DNA of 64,000 nucleotides from Halalkalibacter wakoensis JCM 9140 (GCF_000513095.1 NZ_BAUT01000011.1:1-64000); one strand, 5' to 3'. Shown: positions 9,638-18,890, counted from the stretch's first letter. Notes: generated from the sequence alone by a model not told the origin. A program made the numbers and translations.

Positions 9638-9725
9638 TGAGTGCACGGATAAAGGGCGGTCACTACCTTATTTAATGCCCTCCAAATACCATTGACGGAG
9701 ACTAGAACTAGAAATGAGGAGAGAT

Positions 9726-10967
9726 ATGAAGCAATTATATAGAGTCAACAGTCAAAGAATGCAAAATCGAATTTCTGAACTAGCGGAAATCGGGAAACAA
9801 ACGAGAGGAGGCGTGACAAGAAAAGCATTAACGGAAGAAGACCGCAAAGCTCAATTGCTCGTAACAAAGTGGATGGAAGAAGCAGGAATGACGGTTAAAC
9901 AAGATCACTTCGGTAACATCATTGGTAGGATCGCAGGTACGAACCCTGCGACTCCTGCAGTGGTGATCGGGTCTCACATTGATACAGTTCCAAACGGGGG
10001 TAATTTTGACGGGACCATTGGAGTAATCGGAGGCATTGAGGTTGCTCAAATCATCTCAGAGGAAAGCATCACCATCAACCACCCATTAGAGGTGATTGCC
10101 TTTTTAGACGAGGAAGGAACGCGCTTTGACGGTGGGCTATTCGGAAGTAGGGGAATGGTAGGAAAGCTTACTGAAGCGGACTTATTGAAAAAAGATGGTC
10201 AGGGAATAAGTCGTCTAGAAGCCATGCAAGAGTTTGGTCTCGACCCTTCACTGATGATGGAAAGTGTAAGAAAGAGAGAAGACATGAAAGTTTTTTTAGA
10301 ACTGCATATTGAACAAGGCCCGTATTTACAAGCAATAAATCAACCTGTAGGAATTGTGAAGGGTATTGCAGGACCGGCTTGGTTAAGCGTTACCGTTAAA
10401 GGAGAATCAGGTCATGCCGGAACAGTCCCTATGAAACTACGAAAAGACCCCATGGCAGGGGCAGCCGAAATGATCTCGGAGATAGAAAGGATCTGTTCGC
10501 GGCAAGATGATGCACCTACTGTTGGAACCATTGGGAAAATAAATGCTCTACCTGGTGGGACCAATGTTATACCAGAGCAAGTGGAGTTTAGCTTAGACAT
10601 CCGTGATATAGACCTTACAAGAAGAGATGCTTGCATGAAAGAAATAAAAGAAAAAATAGAGCTGATTTGTCACAAAAGAGGTTTAACCTTTCATATATGT
10701 GAACATTTGGTTCAAGAGCCGATTGCTTGTGCCGGACATGTAATAGATACAATGAAGCATGCAAGCAAGTTATTAAGTGTTGAGGCACCAATTATGATTA
10801 GTGGTGCTGGACACGATGCCATGATGGTAGCCGACCTAACGGACATTGGCTTAATTTTTGTGAGATGCAAGGATGGAATAAGTCATAACCCAAATGAATG
10901 GGCTGACATAGATGACATTTCTATTGGCGTTTCTCTTTTGTTTGAAACAACTCTAGCATATTGTTAA
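9726..10967 (+). CDS. Zn-dependent N-carbamoyl-amino-acid hydrolase/allantoate amidohydrolase family
   Basis: An M20/amidase-hydantoinase-carbamoylase family enzyme of about 413 residues that removes the carbamoyl group from N-carbamoyl amino acids or ureidoglycolate-type compounds. Metal-ligand segments in order are GSHIDTVPNGGNFDG (His and bridging Asp), FLDEEGTRFDGGLFGSRGM (the Glu pair) and LELHIEQGPYL (His). A dimerisation-domain SGHAGTVPM and a C-terminal SGAGHDAM also occur. The ATG at 9726 has AGGAGAG just upstream; an in-frame ATG at 9714 lacks a well-placed site. In the cluster it would complete hydantoin breakdown, giving amino acid, ammonia and carbon dioxide. Sequence alone does not tell L-carbamoylase from allantoate amidohydrolase. 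Confidence 0.85.
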   Translation: MKQLYRVNSQRMQNRISELAEIGKQTRGGVTRKALTEEDRKAQLLVTKWMEEAGMTVKQDHFGNIIGRIAGTNPATPAVVIGSHIDTVPNGGNFDGTIGVIGGIEVAQIISEESITINHPLEVIAFLDEEGTRFDGGLFGSRGMVGKLTEADLLKKDGQGISRLEAMQEFGLDPSLMMESVRKREDMKVFLELHIEQGPYLQAINQPVGIVKGIAGPAWLSVTVKGESGHAGTVPMKLRKDPMAGAAEMISEIERICSRQDDAPTVGTIGKINALPGGTNVIPEQVEFSLDIRDIDLTRRDACMKEIKEKIELICHKRGLTFHICEHLVQEPIACAGHVIDTMKHASKLLSVEAPIMISGAGHDAMMVADLTDIGLIFVRCKDGISHNPNEWADIDDISIGVSLLFETTLAYC

Positions 10968-10994
10968 GGAAAAAAATTGAGGGGGTTTTCAGAA

Positions 10995-12422
10995 ATGAGC
11001 GAAAAAGGTGGATTAAGTTTAAGAGGTAAGGATATTGAACCAACTCCAGATAAGAAGCGTAACATCTCAACTGTCGGATTTTTCTTTTTATGGGTAGGAA
11101 TTGCTGTACAACTTGCTACATTTTCTGCTGCTGCTCAATTATACCCCTCCCTTTCACCGATGCAAATTATCCTTGCCGCCTTATTAGGAAATTTCATTGT
11201 TGCTGCTCTACTTGTGTTACTTGGTGATTTTGGTATTAAATATGGAATTCCGTATGCTGTGTACATTAGGGCGTGTTTTGGGTATTTAGGAACACATATT
11301 CCATCAACAATTCGTGCAATTCCAGCTATCTTCTGGTTTGGTTTTCAAACATGGATGGGGGCTTTCGCACTTGATCAAATCATGATCATACTGTTTGGGT
11401 ACTCCAACTTAACCTTATTAATCATTTTATTTGGGGCTATACAAATTATTAATACAGCAATGGGAATCGATGCGATCAAAAAGTTTGAAATTTTAGCTGC
11501 TCCAAGTATTTTAGTTATTGGGATTTACTTACAATACTTAGTGATGGATCGTTTTGATATTACATTTAGCTCCTTATTTTCTCTAGAAGGAAATGGTGGT
11601 CTTTCATTAGGCTATGGAGTTGTTGTTTTCATGGGGATGTACATTACGATGGCATTAAATGCGGCTGATTTCACTAGATTTTTAAAAGTGAAAAGCGCAG
11701 ATAAAAAGGGGACTTGGTTCCAAGCGAATAAAGGTAGCGCCATTGCTCAAGTTTTTGGTCTACTTAGCTCAATGATTTTATTTACGATTATTGGGATGAC
11801 AAGTGGTGTGGCAACCGGTAATTGGAATCCAATTGAGACGATGACCGTTGTATTAGGTGAAGGAAACCCTCTCGTTCTCGTTATTTGTTTAGCATTTGTA
11901 ATCTTAGCTCAATGGTCAACAAACATTAGTGCAAACCTTTTGCCACCTGGGTACATTATTGTTAACTATTTCCCTAAAAAGATTACATTTGCGCATGGAG
12001 CAATTATCGCTGGTGTTATTGGGCTTGTAGCTCAGCCGTGGGCAGTCGCAGATTTCCTACCACAAATCTTAATCATCATTTCGGCATTATTATCGCCTAT
12101 CGCTGGAATTATGTTCTGTGATTACTACTTATTACGTAAACGTCAGCTTAATATCGAGGAGCTATATACATCTGGCGGACAGTATAGGTATTGGAACAAT
12201 ATTAATCCAGCTGCATTATTGGCCTATATTCCTGCTGGGTTGTCTGTTTTCTTTTTCCCAGACTATGGATTCTTTACTGCGTTCTTAATTTCTAATATTC
12301 TGTATTATCCATTAATGAAGTATTGGATTGCGAAGAAATATTATCAGCCTGAAATTTTCGGGAAAATTGAAATTCATCATCAGTTGGATACACAAGAATC
12401 AGAAAGCAAGGAGGCAATCTAA
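10995..12422 (+). CDS. NCS1-family permease (cytosine/hydantoin/allantoin type)
   Basis: A membrane protein of about 475 residues with roughly 12 hydrophobic segments, related to CodB, allantoin and hydantoin (Mhp1) permeases. The N-terminal [19 protein letters not shown] leads into the first helix, and [17 protein letters not shown] is the conserved helix 2-3 region. [12 protein letters not shown] in the middle matches the NCS1 signature. It would import hydantoin or a related nucleobase-like ureide, probably with Na+ or H+. I chose the ATG at 10995 because AGGGGG lies 9 nt upstream; a TTG at 10977 lies before that site. The stop is immediately followed by the GTG of the racemase. Confidence 0.87.
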   Translation: MSEKGGLSLRGKDIEPTPDKKRNISTVGFFFLWVGIAVQLATFSAAAQLYPSLSPMQIILAALLGNFIVAALLVLLGDFGIKYGIPYAVYIRACFGYLGTHIPSTIRAIPAIFWFGFQTWMGAFALDQIMIILFGYSNLTLLIILFGAIQIINTAMGIDAIKKFEILAAPSILVIGIYLQYLVMDRFDITFSSLFSLEGNGGLSLGYGVVVFMGMYITMALNAADFTRFLKVKSADKKGTWFQANKGSAIAQVFGLLSSMILFTIIGMTSGVATGNWNPIETMTVVLGEGNPLVLVICLAFVILAQWSTNISANLLPPGYIIVNYFPKKITFAHGAIIAGVIGLVAQPWAVADFLPQILIIISALLSPIAGIMFCDYYLLRKRQLNIEELYTSGGQYRYWNNINPAALLAYIPAGLSVFFFPDYGFFTAFLISNILYYPLMKYWIAKKYYQPEIFGKIEIHHQLDTQESESKEAI

Positions 12423-13157
12423 GTGAAAATTAAAGTAATTAATCCTAATACGACGTGGGAAATGACAAGAACCATTGAACAGGCAGCGATTAGTGTAAAA
12501 AGAGAAGATACAGAAATTGTTGCTGTTAGCCCGGAATTAGGGCCAGCATCGATTGAGTCTTTTTATGATGAGTATTTAGCCATTCCTGGGGTGTTAGAAG
12601 AAATAAAAAAAGGAGAAACCGAGGGAGTGGATGCCTATATCATTGCATGCTATGGAGATCCTGGCTTGCAAGCGGCGAGGGAAGTAACATCGGCTCCTGT
12701 TATTGGCATTGCTGAAGCGTCTATGTACATGGCCTCTATGTTAGCTGCTCGGTTTTCAGTTGTAACGGTGTTGCCGAGAATTAAGACCATGTTAGAAGAG
12801 GTTGTTGCAAACTATGGAATGGGGCATCGAGTCTTAAATATCCGAACAACTCCGATGTGTGTTCTTGATTTTGAACGTGATCCGATTGCAGGAATGGAAA
12901 TGTTACGGCAAGAAGGGCGGAGAGCGGTAGAAGAAGATGATGCGGAAGCGATTCTTTTAGGATGTGCTGGGATGGCCGATTTTGCTAATGATTTAGAAGA
13001 AGAATTAGGTGTTCCTGTAATTGATGGAGTAGTCGCAGCGGTTAAAATGGCAGAGGCCATCGTTGACCTTGGGAAAAAGACAAGTAAACATAAAACGTAT
13101 AAATTCCCGGAGAAAAAAGAATATATCGGAATGCTTACTTCATTCGGTAGTCAATAA
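12423..13157 (+). CDS. Asp/Glu/hydantoin racemase family protein
   Basis: A 244-residue protein of the Asp/Glu racemase superfamily, hydantoin-racemase branch. INPNTTWEMTRTIEQAA is the typical N-terminus. YIIACYGDPGLQAAREV near residue 76 carries the first catalytic cysteine and ILLGCAGMADFA near residue 180 the second. It would interconvert D- and L-5-substituted hydantoins so that a stereoselective hydantoinase can use both. Translation starts at GTG 12423, directly after the permease stop, with an AAGGAGG site inside the permease 3' end (12408-12414), so it is tightly coupled. Most hydantoin racemases are of similar length. Confidence 0.87.
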   Translation: MKIKVINPNTTWEMTRTIEQAAISVKREDTEIVAVSPELGPASIESFYDEYLAIPGVLEEIKKGETEGVDAYIIACYGDPGLQAAREVTSAPVIGIAEASMYMASMLAARFSVVTVLPRIKTMLEEVVANYGMGHRVLNIRTTPMCVLDFERDPIAGMEMLRQEGRRAVEEDDAEAILLGCAGMADFANDLEEELGVPVIDGVVAAVKMAEAIVDLGKKTSKHKTYKFPEKKEYIGMLTSFGSQ

Positions 13158-13168
13158 AACGGGCAAGG

Positions 13169-13208
13169 ACAAAAGAGGAGAGAACAAACGGTTTTCTTCT
13201 CTTTTGTT
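13169..13208 (+). terminator. Possible attenuator/terminator between racemase and hydantoinase genes
   Basis: ACAAAAGAGGAGA (13169-13181) can pair imperfectly with TCTTCTCTTTTGT (about 13196-13208), followed by only a short T run. It may lower expression of the last gene relative to the earlier ones. Confidence 0.4.
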
Positions 13209-13260
13209 TCACAAAAGAGTAATAGCTTCATCGAAAAAATAGCAAAGTGAGGAGAAGAAA

Positions 13261-14682
13261 ATGAAAAAGCTGATTAAAGGTGGAACAATCGTTACTAGTG
13301 CAGATACTTATAAAGCGGATATTCTTGTGGAGTCAGGAAAGATCGTAGCAATCGCGAACAATTTAAGTGATGCTGACGCTGAAGTGATTTATGCTACTGG
13401 TCAATACGTATTACCTGGCATGATTGATGAACATACACATGTAGAAAGTCCTTTTGGAGGAACCATCACAGCCCCCTGGAAAACCGAAAGTGTCGCAGCA
13501 GCTGTAGGTGGAACGACAACAATTGTTGATTTTGCTTTGCAAACCCCTGGTGAGTCATTACAGGCAGGTGTAAATACGTGGAAAGAACGAGCTCATGGTC
13601 AATCAGCTATTGATTATGGTTTTCATATTGGTGTGACCGATCTACATTCAGAGACGATTCGTGAAATCCCTACATTAGTAGAAAAGGGCATACCAACATT
13701 AAAGTTATTCATGGCTTATAAGGGAGATTTGATGATAGAGGATTCAACATTATATGAAACATTAGAGGCTGCAAAGGAAGTAGGAGCTCTTGTTATGGTT
13801 CATGCTGAAAATGGTTCGGTTATTGATCTCTTACAAAAAAAATGCTTGGAGAATGGACAAACAGAACCATATTACCATGCCGTCAGCCGGCCAATTGAAG
13901 TGGAAACAGAAGCGACAAGTCGAGCGATTGCCATTGCCGAAATTGTTGGTGCGCCTTTATTCATTGTTCATGTTAGTGGAGAAGAGCCAGCCGAAAGAAT
14001 TAGGGAAGCGAAAGCAAAAGGTCTGCCAATCTATGCGGAAACATGTCCTCATTATCTGTTTTTAACAACGGAGGAATTAAAGAAACCTAACTTTGAAGGA
14101 GCCAAGTATGTTTGTTCGCCACCACTCCGTGATAGCAAGCATCATGAGGCATTATGGAATGCACTTCAAGATGGTACGTTGCAAGCGATTGGATCGGATC
14201 ATTGTGCATTTAATTTTAAAGGACAGAAGGAACTAGGAATGGGGGATTTCACGAAAATACCGAATGGAGGAAATGGCATTGAACATCGTTTAACTTTGCT
14301 TTATACGTATGGGGTGACGAAAGGCAGAATGACCATTAATCAAATGGTTGATCTGCTTGCAACGACTCCGGCAAAAGTAATGGGGTTGTATCCTGAAAAA
14401 GGAACGATCGCAGTTGGAGCTGATGCCGACCTTGTGATTTTTAATCCAAACGAACGCAAAACCATCTCTCACGTCACATCTTATCAGGGATTAGATTATG
14501 ATATGTTTGAAGGATTTGACATTACTGGCGTCGTGAAAGATGTCTTTTTAAGAGGCAAGCAAATCGTCAAAGACTCTAAATATGTTGGAACACTGGGAGA
14601 TGGCAATTTCCAAATGAGAAAGCCATTTGGTCTTTGTTATAAAGGGGTGGCTACTGTAGAAAAAGCAAAGGCTGAGGTGTAA
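13261..14682 (+). CDS. hydA: D-hydantoinase/dihydropyrimidinase
   Basis: A 473-residue amidohydrolase of the dihydropyrimidinase type that opens hydantoin or dihydropyrimidine rings to N-carbamoyl amino acids without ATP. Metal-site features can be followed in order: DEHTHVESPFGG (His-X-His), TLKLFMAYKG with the lysine that is carbamylated in the family, MVHAENG (His), FIVHVSGEEP (His) and IGSDHCAF (Asp). ETCPHYLF is also typical. GAGGAG precedes the ATG. It is the last gene of the cluster, followed by a strong terminator. It is a second ring-opening enzyme in an operon that already has HyuAB. Confidence 0.9.
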   Translation: MKKLIKGGTIVTSADTYKADILVESGKIVAIANNLSDADAEVIYATGQYVLPGMIDEHTHVESPFGGTITAPWKTESVAAAVGGTTTIVDFALQTPGESLQAGVNTWKERAHGQSAIDYGFHIGVTDLHSETIREIPTLVEKGIPTLKLFMAYKGDLMIEDSTLYETLEAAKEVGALVMVHAENGSVIDLLQKKCLENGQTEPYYHAVSRPIEVETEATSRAIAIAEIVGAPLFIVHVSGEEPAERIREAKAKGLPIYAETCPHYLFLTTEELKKPNFEGAKYVCSPPLRDSKHHEALWNALQDGTLQAIGSDHCAFNFKGQKELGMGDFTKIPNGGNGIEHRLTLLYTYGVTKGRMTINQMVDLLATTPAKVMGLYPEKGTIAVGADADLVIFNPNERKTISHVTSYQGLDYDMFEGFDITGVVKDVFLRGKQIVKDSKYVGTLGDGNFQMRKPFGLCYKGVATVEKAKAEV

Positions 14683-14710
14683 CTATAAATTAAGGTTTTT
14701 GGGAAAATAA

Positions 14711-14743
14711 AAAAAGTGGAGAAATGGTATCTCCACTTTTTTT
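14711..14743 (+). terminator. Terminator of the hydantoin operon
   Basis: A perfect 12-bp stem, AAAAAGTGGAGA (14711-14722) with TCTCCACTTTTT (14730-14741), a 7-nt loop and a run of T. Confidence 0.9.
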
Positions 14744-15062
14744 GCCATTCTTTCTTAAGCCGAAACTTGATTAAACATTTTTTCACTAGATGTAAATCAA
14801 CTTACATAAAAGAAAAAAGGATGATTTATTGGAATTAATAGATGTGCACAGATCGATACGAATAGAATTAATGAAATTTCACGTACCGTATTAAATATTC
14901 ATTTTTAATTAATTTGTTAGCTGGTAGTTGAAGAATCTAGTAAACGCATGCATAATAAAGGATGAAAAACATTAGGAGCTCGAAATTTTATTGGTTTGGG
15001 ATTTTTCGTCTGATTGTAATTGTATCTATCAGAAATTTACGTCATGAGTAAGGTGGGGAATC
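14744..15062. other. AT-rich intergenic region with one small dyad
   Basis: About 320 bp without a recognisable gene. ATGTAA (14790-14795) and TTACAT (14802-14807) form a small palindrome with a 6-nt centre that could bind a dimeric repressor. I see no RNA motif or longer repeat. Confidence 0.4.
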
Positions 15063-15347
15063 ATGAAAATCAATGCCAAATACAAAAGCCTATTATTTGC
15101 CTTTTTGATGGCTTTTACTATGTCTTTTTTTATCTCTTTTATCTTAGTTTCTATTAACTTTGGCTTTAGTCAGACGTTCTTGCATACTTGGTTGAAAATG
15201 TGGTCGCAGGCTTTTATTTGTGCTTTCTTTGGAGCTTATTTCTTTCCAAAAGGAATTCAAAAGTTAATGGGACACATTACCTTTGTCGATGAACCTGTCC
15301 AAAGAGAGAATGACGTAATATTGAAAGAAAAGTCGATTGATAAATAG
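15063..15347 (+). CDS. DUF2798 small membrane protein
   Basis: A 94-residue protein with two hydrophobic helices (about 10-32 and 42-64). The pattern KSLLFAFLMAFTMSFFISF...WLKMWSQAFICAFFGAYFFP fits the DUF2798 family, whose function is unknown. GGTGGGG precedes the ATG. It is monocistronic with its own terminator. The charged C-terminal tail is probably cytosolic. Confidence 0.75.
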   Translation: MKINAKYKSLLFAFLMAFTMSFFISFILVSINFGFSQTFLHTWLKMWSQAFICAFFGAYFFPKGIQKLMGHITFVDEPVQRENDVILKEKSIDK

Positions 15348-15356
15348 GATGTAACT

Positions 15357-15387
15357 CCGCAGAAACCAAAAGATCTGCGGTTTTTTT
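15357..15387 (+). terminator. Terminator of the DUF2798 gene
   Basis: CCGCAGA (15357-15363) and TCTGCGG (15374-15380) pair, followed by seven T. Confidence 0.85.
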
Positions 15388-15442
15388 GTGGACTGTAAAA
15401 TCTAGGGTTCTATGTAATTTTCTAGTGACCTAAAGAACGATC

Positions 15443-15536
15443 GGACAATAAAAGGCAGAGAGTGGACAATAAATTGCCTACTCTCGACAATAAACTTCGC
15501 ATACTCGACAATAAATCAACGTAGCCGGACAATAAC
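15443..15536. repeat. Array 1: five GACAATAA(A) motifs at exact 21-bp spacing
   Basis: GACAATAAA starts at 15444, 15465, 15486 and 15507, and GACAATAAC at 15528, every interval being 21 bp. The base before each motif is G or C, preceded by T or C. The 12 bases between motifs are unrelated. The array lies between the terminators of two convergent genes, so it is unlikely to be translated or part of either 3' UTR. A second array with the same design is at 26915-27007. Confidence 0.9.
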
Positions 15537-15573
15537 GGCTAGAAATGGCGATGATTGAAGGGTGAAATCAATA

Positions 15574-15619
15574 AAAAAAGACCTCCAATGGGGAAACGTA
15601 CCCATTGGAGGTCTTTTTT
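15574..15619. terminator. Bidirectional terminator between convergent genes
   Basis: AAAAAAGACCTCCAATGGG pairs with CCCATTGGAGGTCTTTTTT around a short loop; 15574-15593 pairs with 15601-15619. It lies directly at the 3' end of the exonuclease gene on the minus strand. Confidence 0.88.
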
Positions 15620-15633
15620 ACTTAACGAAATGA

Positions 15634-16254
15634 TTAAAATGACCGGACGCTACTTCGTTTTTGTTTCTTTTTGTTCGCTCGGGCAGGCGTGTAGCCGTTG
15701 GGGTAGATCGTACCTTGCCCAATTTCAAGTTTTTCAATCAGTTCTTCGTGACTTGAAACTTGGTTGTATTGGCAGGCTTCTAGATACACTTGCGCAGCAA
15801 CTTGAGCGTCTTCAAGGGCATGGTGGTGTTTGAATTCAAGCTGTAAATGTTCTGCGACGACATTTAGCGAATAGCTATGTAGTCCAAGCCACGTTTTTTT
15901 CGAAACGTTAACGGTGCAGTTATATGAAAAGGTTGGATAGTCAAGATCACATGCATCGAGTGAGTACCTTAATACGGACATATCAAAGCTTGCATTATGA
16001 GCAATGACGAGAGTTCCTTCTAATAAATGGGAAACGTCCTGCCACACTTCTTGAAAAGACGGGGCATCCTTAACATCTTCAGGGGTAATGCCATGAATTC
16101 GTACACAGATCGGGTCAAAATACATATCGTCTGGTTTAACCAACTGGTAGTATTCTTGTACTACCTGGCCATTTTTTACGACAACAAGTCCGATTGAGCA
16201 TACACTTGAGCGGGTTGTATTCGCTGTTTCAAAATCTATTGCAACAAAATCCAA
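15634..16254 (-). CDS. DnaQ-like 3'-5' exonuclease (DEDDh)
   Basis: An exonuclease-fold protein of about 206 residues. The Exo I motif FVAIDFETA is at the very N-terminus, Exo II AHNASFDMSVLRYSLD near residue 80, and the Exo III-epsilon segment HHALEDAQVAAQVYLEA with the catalytic His and Asp near residue 150. It should hydrolyse DNA or RNA 3' ends with two metal ions. I chose a TTG start at 16254 because AGGAGG lies 7 nt upstream and it places the protein start directly at the Exo I motif; the frame stays open upstream but has no conserved sequence. There is no polymerase domain, so this is a stand-alone exonuclease rather than the PolC proofreading part. Confidence 0.85.
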   Translation of the reverse strand: MDFVAIDFETANTTRSSVCSIGLVVVKNGQVVQEYYQLVKPDDMYFDPICVRIHGITPEDVKDAPSFQEVWQDVSHLLEGTLVIAHNASFDMSVLRYSLDACDLDYPTFSYNCTVNVSKKTWLGLHSYSLNVVAEHLQLEFKHHHALEDAQVAAQVYLEACQYNQVSSHEELIEKLEIGQGTIYPNGYTPARANKKKQKRSSVRSF

Positions 16255-16483
16255 TGAAAATCCTCCTAACAATCTATCATTAGTATAGTTAAGTATAACG
16301 AAAAATAAGAGAAATGACATAGAGTTTCGGATTGGTATTTTTTTGAATAGGAACAGTCGAAGCAAACCAACGAGTCTTCTAGGCAGGAGCTAGCTGGGGA
16401 AACTTCGGTTATATATGAGATAGTGTCTAAATTATTTAAAAAAGGAAACTCTAGGAAAAGAACAGGTTAAAGGAGATCGGTAC

Positions 16484-16906
16484 ATGAAAGTCTTATCAAT
16501 GATTCAGCCGTGGGCAAGCTTATTTGTCCATCGTGAGGCCACGTATGAAACACGATCTTGGAAAACGAATTACCGAGGTCCACTTGCTATACATACAAGT
16601 AAAAAAATCGATAAAGCTGTCTTGAACCATAAGGCAGTCGAAGCGTTATTGCGTAAGCATGGCATAACGAAAGAAAACATCCCAACTGGAACGATCATAG
16701 CTGAATGTCTGTTGATCAATTGTTTGAAGGTAACAGAAAATCATGGAACATCAGCGGTTTTAGAAGATGGGAGATTGGTTATGGGCAATGATTATTTTTT
16801 GGGGGATTTTAAAGTTGGAGGGTATGTGTGGGAAGTGGAGGGAATGAGACTGTTGGATGATCCTATTCCCGCAAAAGGACAACTTGGATTATGGGAGTAT
16901 GATTGA
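16484..16906 (+). CDS. ASCH-domain protein
   Basis: A 140-residue protein consisting of one ASCH domain. MIQPWASLFVHREATYETRSWKTNYRGPLAIH is the conserved start, including the GxKxxExR-like ETRSW segment, and WEVEGMRLLDDPIPAKGQLGLW is the C-terminal strand. ASCH domains are PUA-related and thought to bind RNA or modified nucleosides. AAAGGAG precedes the ATG. It is convergent with the SLC13 transporter, 30 bp apart, with no clear terminator between them. Confidence 0.8.
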   Translation: MKVLSMIQPWASLFVHREATYETRSWKTNYRGPLAIHTSKKIDKAVLNHKAVEALLRKHGITKENIPTGTIIAECLLINCLKVTENHGTSAVLEDGRLVMGNDYFLGDFKVGGYVWEVEGMRLLDDPIPAKGQLGLWEYD

Positions 16907-16936
16907 TAAGTGGGAATCATACTCCAAATTTGATTT

Positions 16937-18781
16937 TTAAAAAGGGAAAAACAATGGAAGCAAAAAGATGGCAACTAATGCGATCAGCAGCTGTAAAGGG
17001 ACACCAACACGAACAAAGTCGAGGAAGGTGTACTTGCCTGCTGCCATCACCATTGCATTAGGAGGAGTTGCAACAGGTGTAGCAAACGCCATGCTTGATG
17101 AAAAGGCGACAGCCATGACTAGTGGGAGGGGGCTCACACCCATTTGTTCAGCTGTTAAGATCGCAACTGGAAACAACAAAACAGCTGTTGCTGTATTGCT
17201 GATGAACTGGCTGAATAAGGATGTTAAACCATATAATCCTGCCAGAACAGCTAGTGGGCCGATTGCTCCTAAGCTTTGGATGAGTCCTTCAGACATAAAG
17301 GTAACACCGCCTGTGTTCTCTAATGCAGTAGCCATGGGTAGCATGCAGGCAATAAGAATGACCGTTTGCCAATTAATCGATTGATACGCTTGATCTGTTT
17401 GTCTGATGCAACCTGTCAAAACCATGAGTAATGCGGCGATGACGATGGAAACGACTGCAGGAATCCATTCGAATATCATGGCTAAAAGCATTCCAAGGAG
17501 GATGATTCCGGCTATCATGGTGTGGTGAGTTTGGTTGGCTAAATCCGTCTCTTCGGCAGCTGATTTTAAAACGACGGTATCATTTTTTTCAGCGGAGAGA
17601 AGGGCAATATCCTTCCACTTTCCGTGGACAAGAACCGAGTCACCATAAAGTAATGTTTCATCAGCCGTAGCTTTTTTAGGTTGTTTAAATTGATGTTTCA
17701 TTGCCAGAACGGTTAGCCCATATTTGGCTCTAAATTGGACTTCTTTGATCGTTTGGTTTAGCAATCTAGATTGTGGTGTTAAGATGACTTCAGCTAAATG
17801 ACCTTCCTCAAGCTGATAGGTTCTTTCTTTTTGCCAAATCAAATTCGTATCGGCAATAAACGCGCTCATGGATTCTTCTTCTCCGTAAATGAGAAACGTG
17901 TCTTCAGCTTCTATTACGTAATTTGGTTCAACTGTAACTCGTTGCGATTTTCCGCGTCCGGTAAGACGCGTTAGTTTGGTTGCTTCTTCTTTAATTACTT
18001 CTAATGCCGTAAGTTTATAGGTGCTTGGCATATGAAGATCTTTAATTCTTAGACCGATGACTTTGCTCTCAGTCGGTACGGTTACGGCAAAAATAGCATC
18101 TGAGATTCCGTATTGATCCACAAGTTCTGCTGCATCAAATTTGACTGCTGTACCTGTCTTTTGATCAGCGGGTTTATCAAGCATTTTTCGGCCAACAAAC
18201 CATAAGAAGAGGATGCCGACAGCAAGCATTGTCAGGCCAACTGGTGTGAATGAAAAAAAGGATAATTCGCCATATCCAGCTTCTTGTAAACTTTGGCTTG
18301 CGATTAAGTTTGGCGCCGTCCCAATTAATGTTAATGCTCCTCCCATACTACTGGCAAAAGCTAGCGGAATTAAAAGCTTTCCGGGATGAATGTTCATTTG
18401 TCTACATAAGCTGACAACGATGGGAAGAAGAATGGCAACCGTTCCAGTGTTACTAATAAATCCACTTAGTCCCGCGACTAGAATAAGCATAAAAATCGTT
18501 AATTTCCATTCGCTGTTTTTCGTCTGCTTGATTAAGACATCGCCTGCTTTTTGAGCTAATCCGCTTTGAAAAACGCCTGCTCCAACAATAAACAAAGCTG
18601 CGACCATGATGACGACGCTGTTTGAAAAACCAGCAAACGCTTCAGGGACCGTTATCAACCCTGTTACTAACAAAGCTAGCAAAGAACTTATTGCAACAAG
18701 GTCAGCTCTAAAACGTGGGACCAGAAAGCATATAGTTGTAATAATTAAAATGAGAAAAACTAATTGCATATCTGTTATCAT
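16937..18781 (-). CDS. SLC13-family anion transporter with two TrkA-C domains
   Basis: A 614-residue membrane permease of the DASS/SLC13 type (YfbS/SdcS-like). An N-terminal block of hydrophobic helices contains SNTGTVAILLPIVVSL and LIPLAFASSMGGALTLIGTAPN (the SNT/TxPN-type Na+ and anion motifs). Two cytosolic RCK_C/TrkA-C domains follow at about 215-300 and 328-388, then a second helix block with FISNTATAVLLFPVAI and ATPVATPPNAMV. It should import sulfate, a dicarboxylate or a similar anion with Na+; the substrate is not readable. On its strand AAAGGA lies upstream of the ATG at 18781; another ATG is four codons in. Confidence 0.87.
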   Translation of the reverse strand: MITDMQLVFLILIITTICFLVPRFRADLVAISSLLALLVTGLITVPEAFAGFSNSVVIMVAALFIVGAGVFQSGLAQKAGDVLIKQTKNSEWKLTIFMLILVAGLSGFISNTGTVAILLPIVVSLCRQMNIHPGKLLIPLAFASSMGGALTLIGTAPNLIASQSLQEAGYGELSFFSFTPVGLTMLAVGILFLWFVGRKMLDKPADQKTGTAVKFDAAELVDQYGISDAIFAVTVPTESKVIGLRIKDLHMPSTYKLTALEVIKEEATKLTRLTGRGKSQRVTVEPNYVIEAEDTFLIYGEEESMSAFIADTNLIWQKERTYQLEEGHLAEVILTPQSRLLNQTIKEVQFRAKYGLTVLAMKHQFKQPKKATADETLLYGDSVLVHGKWKDIALLSAEKNDTVVLKSAAEETDLANQTHHTMIAGIILLGMLLAMIFEWIPAVVSIVIAALLMVLTGCIRQTDQAYQSINWQTVILIACMLPMATALENTGGVTFMSEGLIQSLGAIGPLAVLAGLYGLTSLFSQFISNTATAVLLFPVAILTAEQMGVSPLPLVMAVAFSSSMAFATPVATPPNAMVMAAGKYTFLDFVRVGVPLQLLIALVAIFLLPLFFPF

Positions 18782-18861
18782 TGTAGAAGTATCCTTTCAT
18801 TTATAACCCATTTGAAAAAGCTTCTAATTAGTTTGCACGTACGAATTAATTTTTATCAAGG

Positions 18862-18890
18862 TTGCTATTTTGAAAACGACGTGCTATGAT
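18862..18890 (+). promoter_or_regulatory. Promoter of the cold-shock gene
   Basis: TTGCTA (18862-18867), a 17-bp spacer, then TATGAT (18885-18890). The predicted transcript starts near 18897 and leaves an mRNA leader of about 120 nt. Long leaders are common for csp mRNAs and act as temperature-responsive elements; the folding here is not determined. Confidence 0.65.

Noticed and set aside
15634-16365. A longer exonuclease start at 16365
   Set aside because: The extra 37 residues are hydrophobic, non-conserved and lack a ribosome binding site, whereas TTG 16254 has AGGAGG and starts at the Exo I motif.
18606-18806. Plus-strand frames antisense to the SLC13, AGCS, nitroreductase and other genes
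   Set aside because: They lie wholly or largely within well-supported genes on the other strand or in another frame, lack ribosome binding sites and show no domain features.
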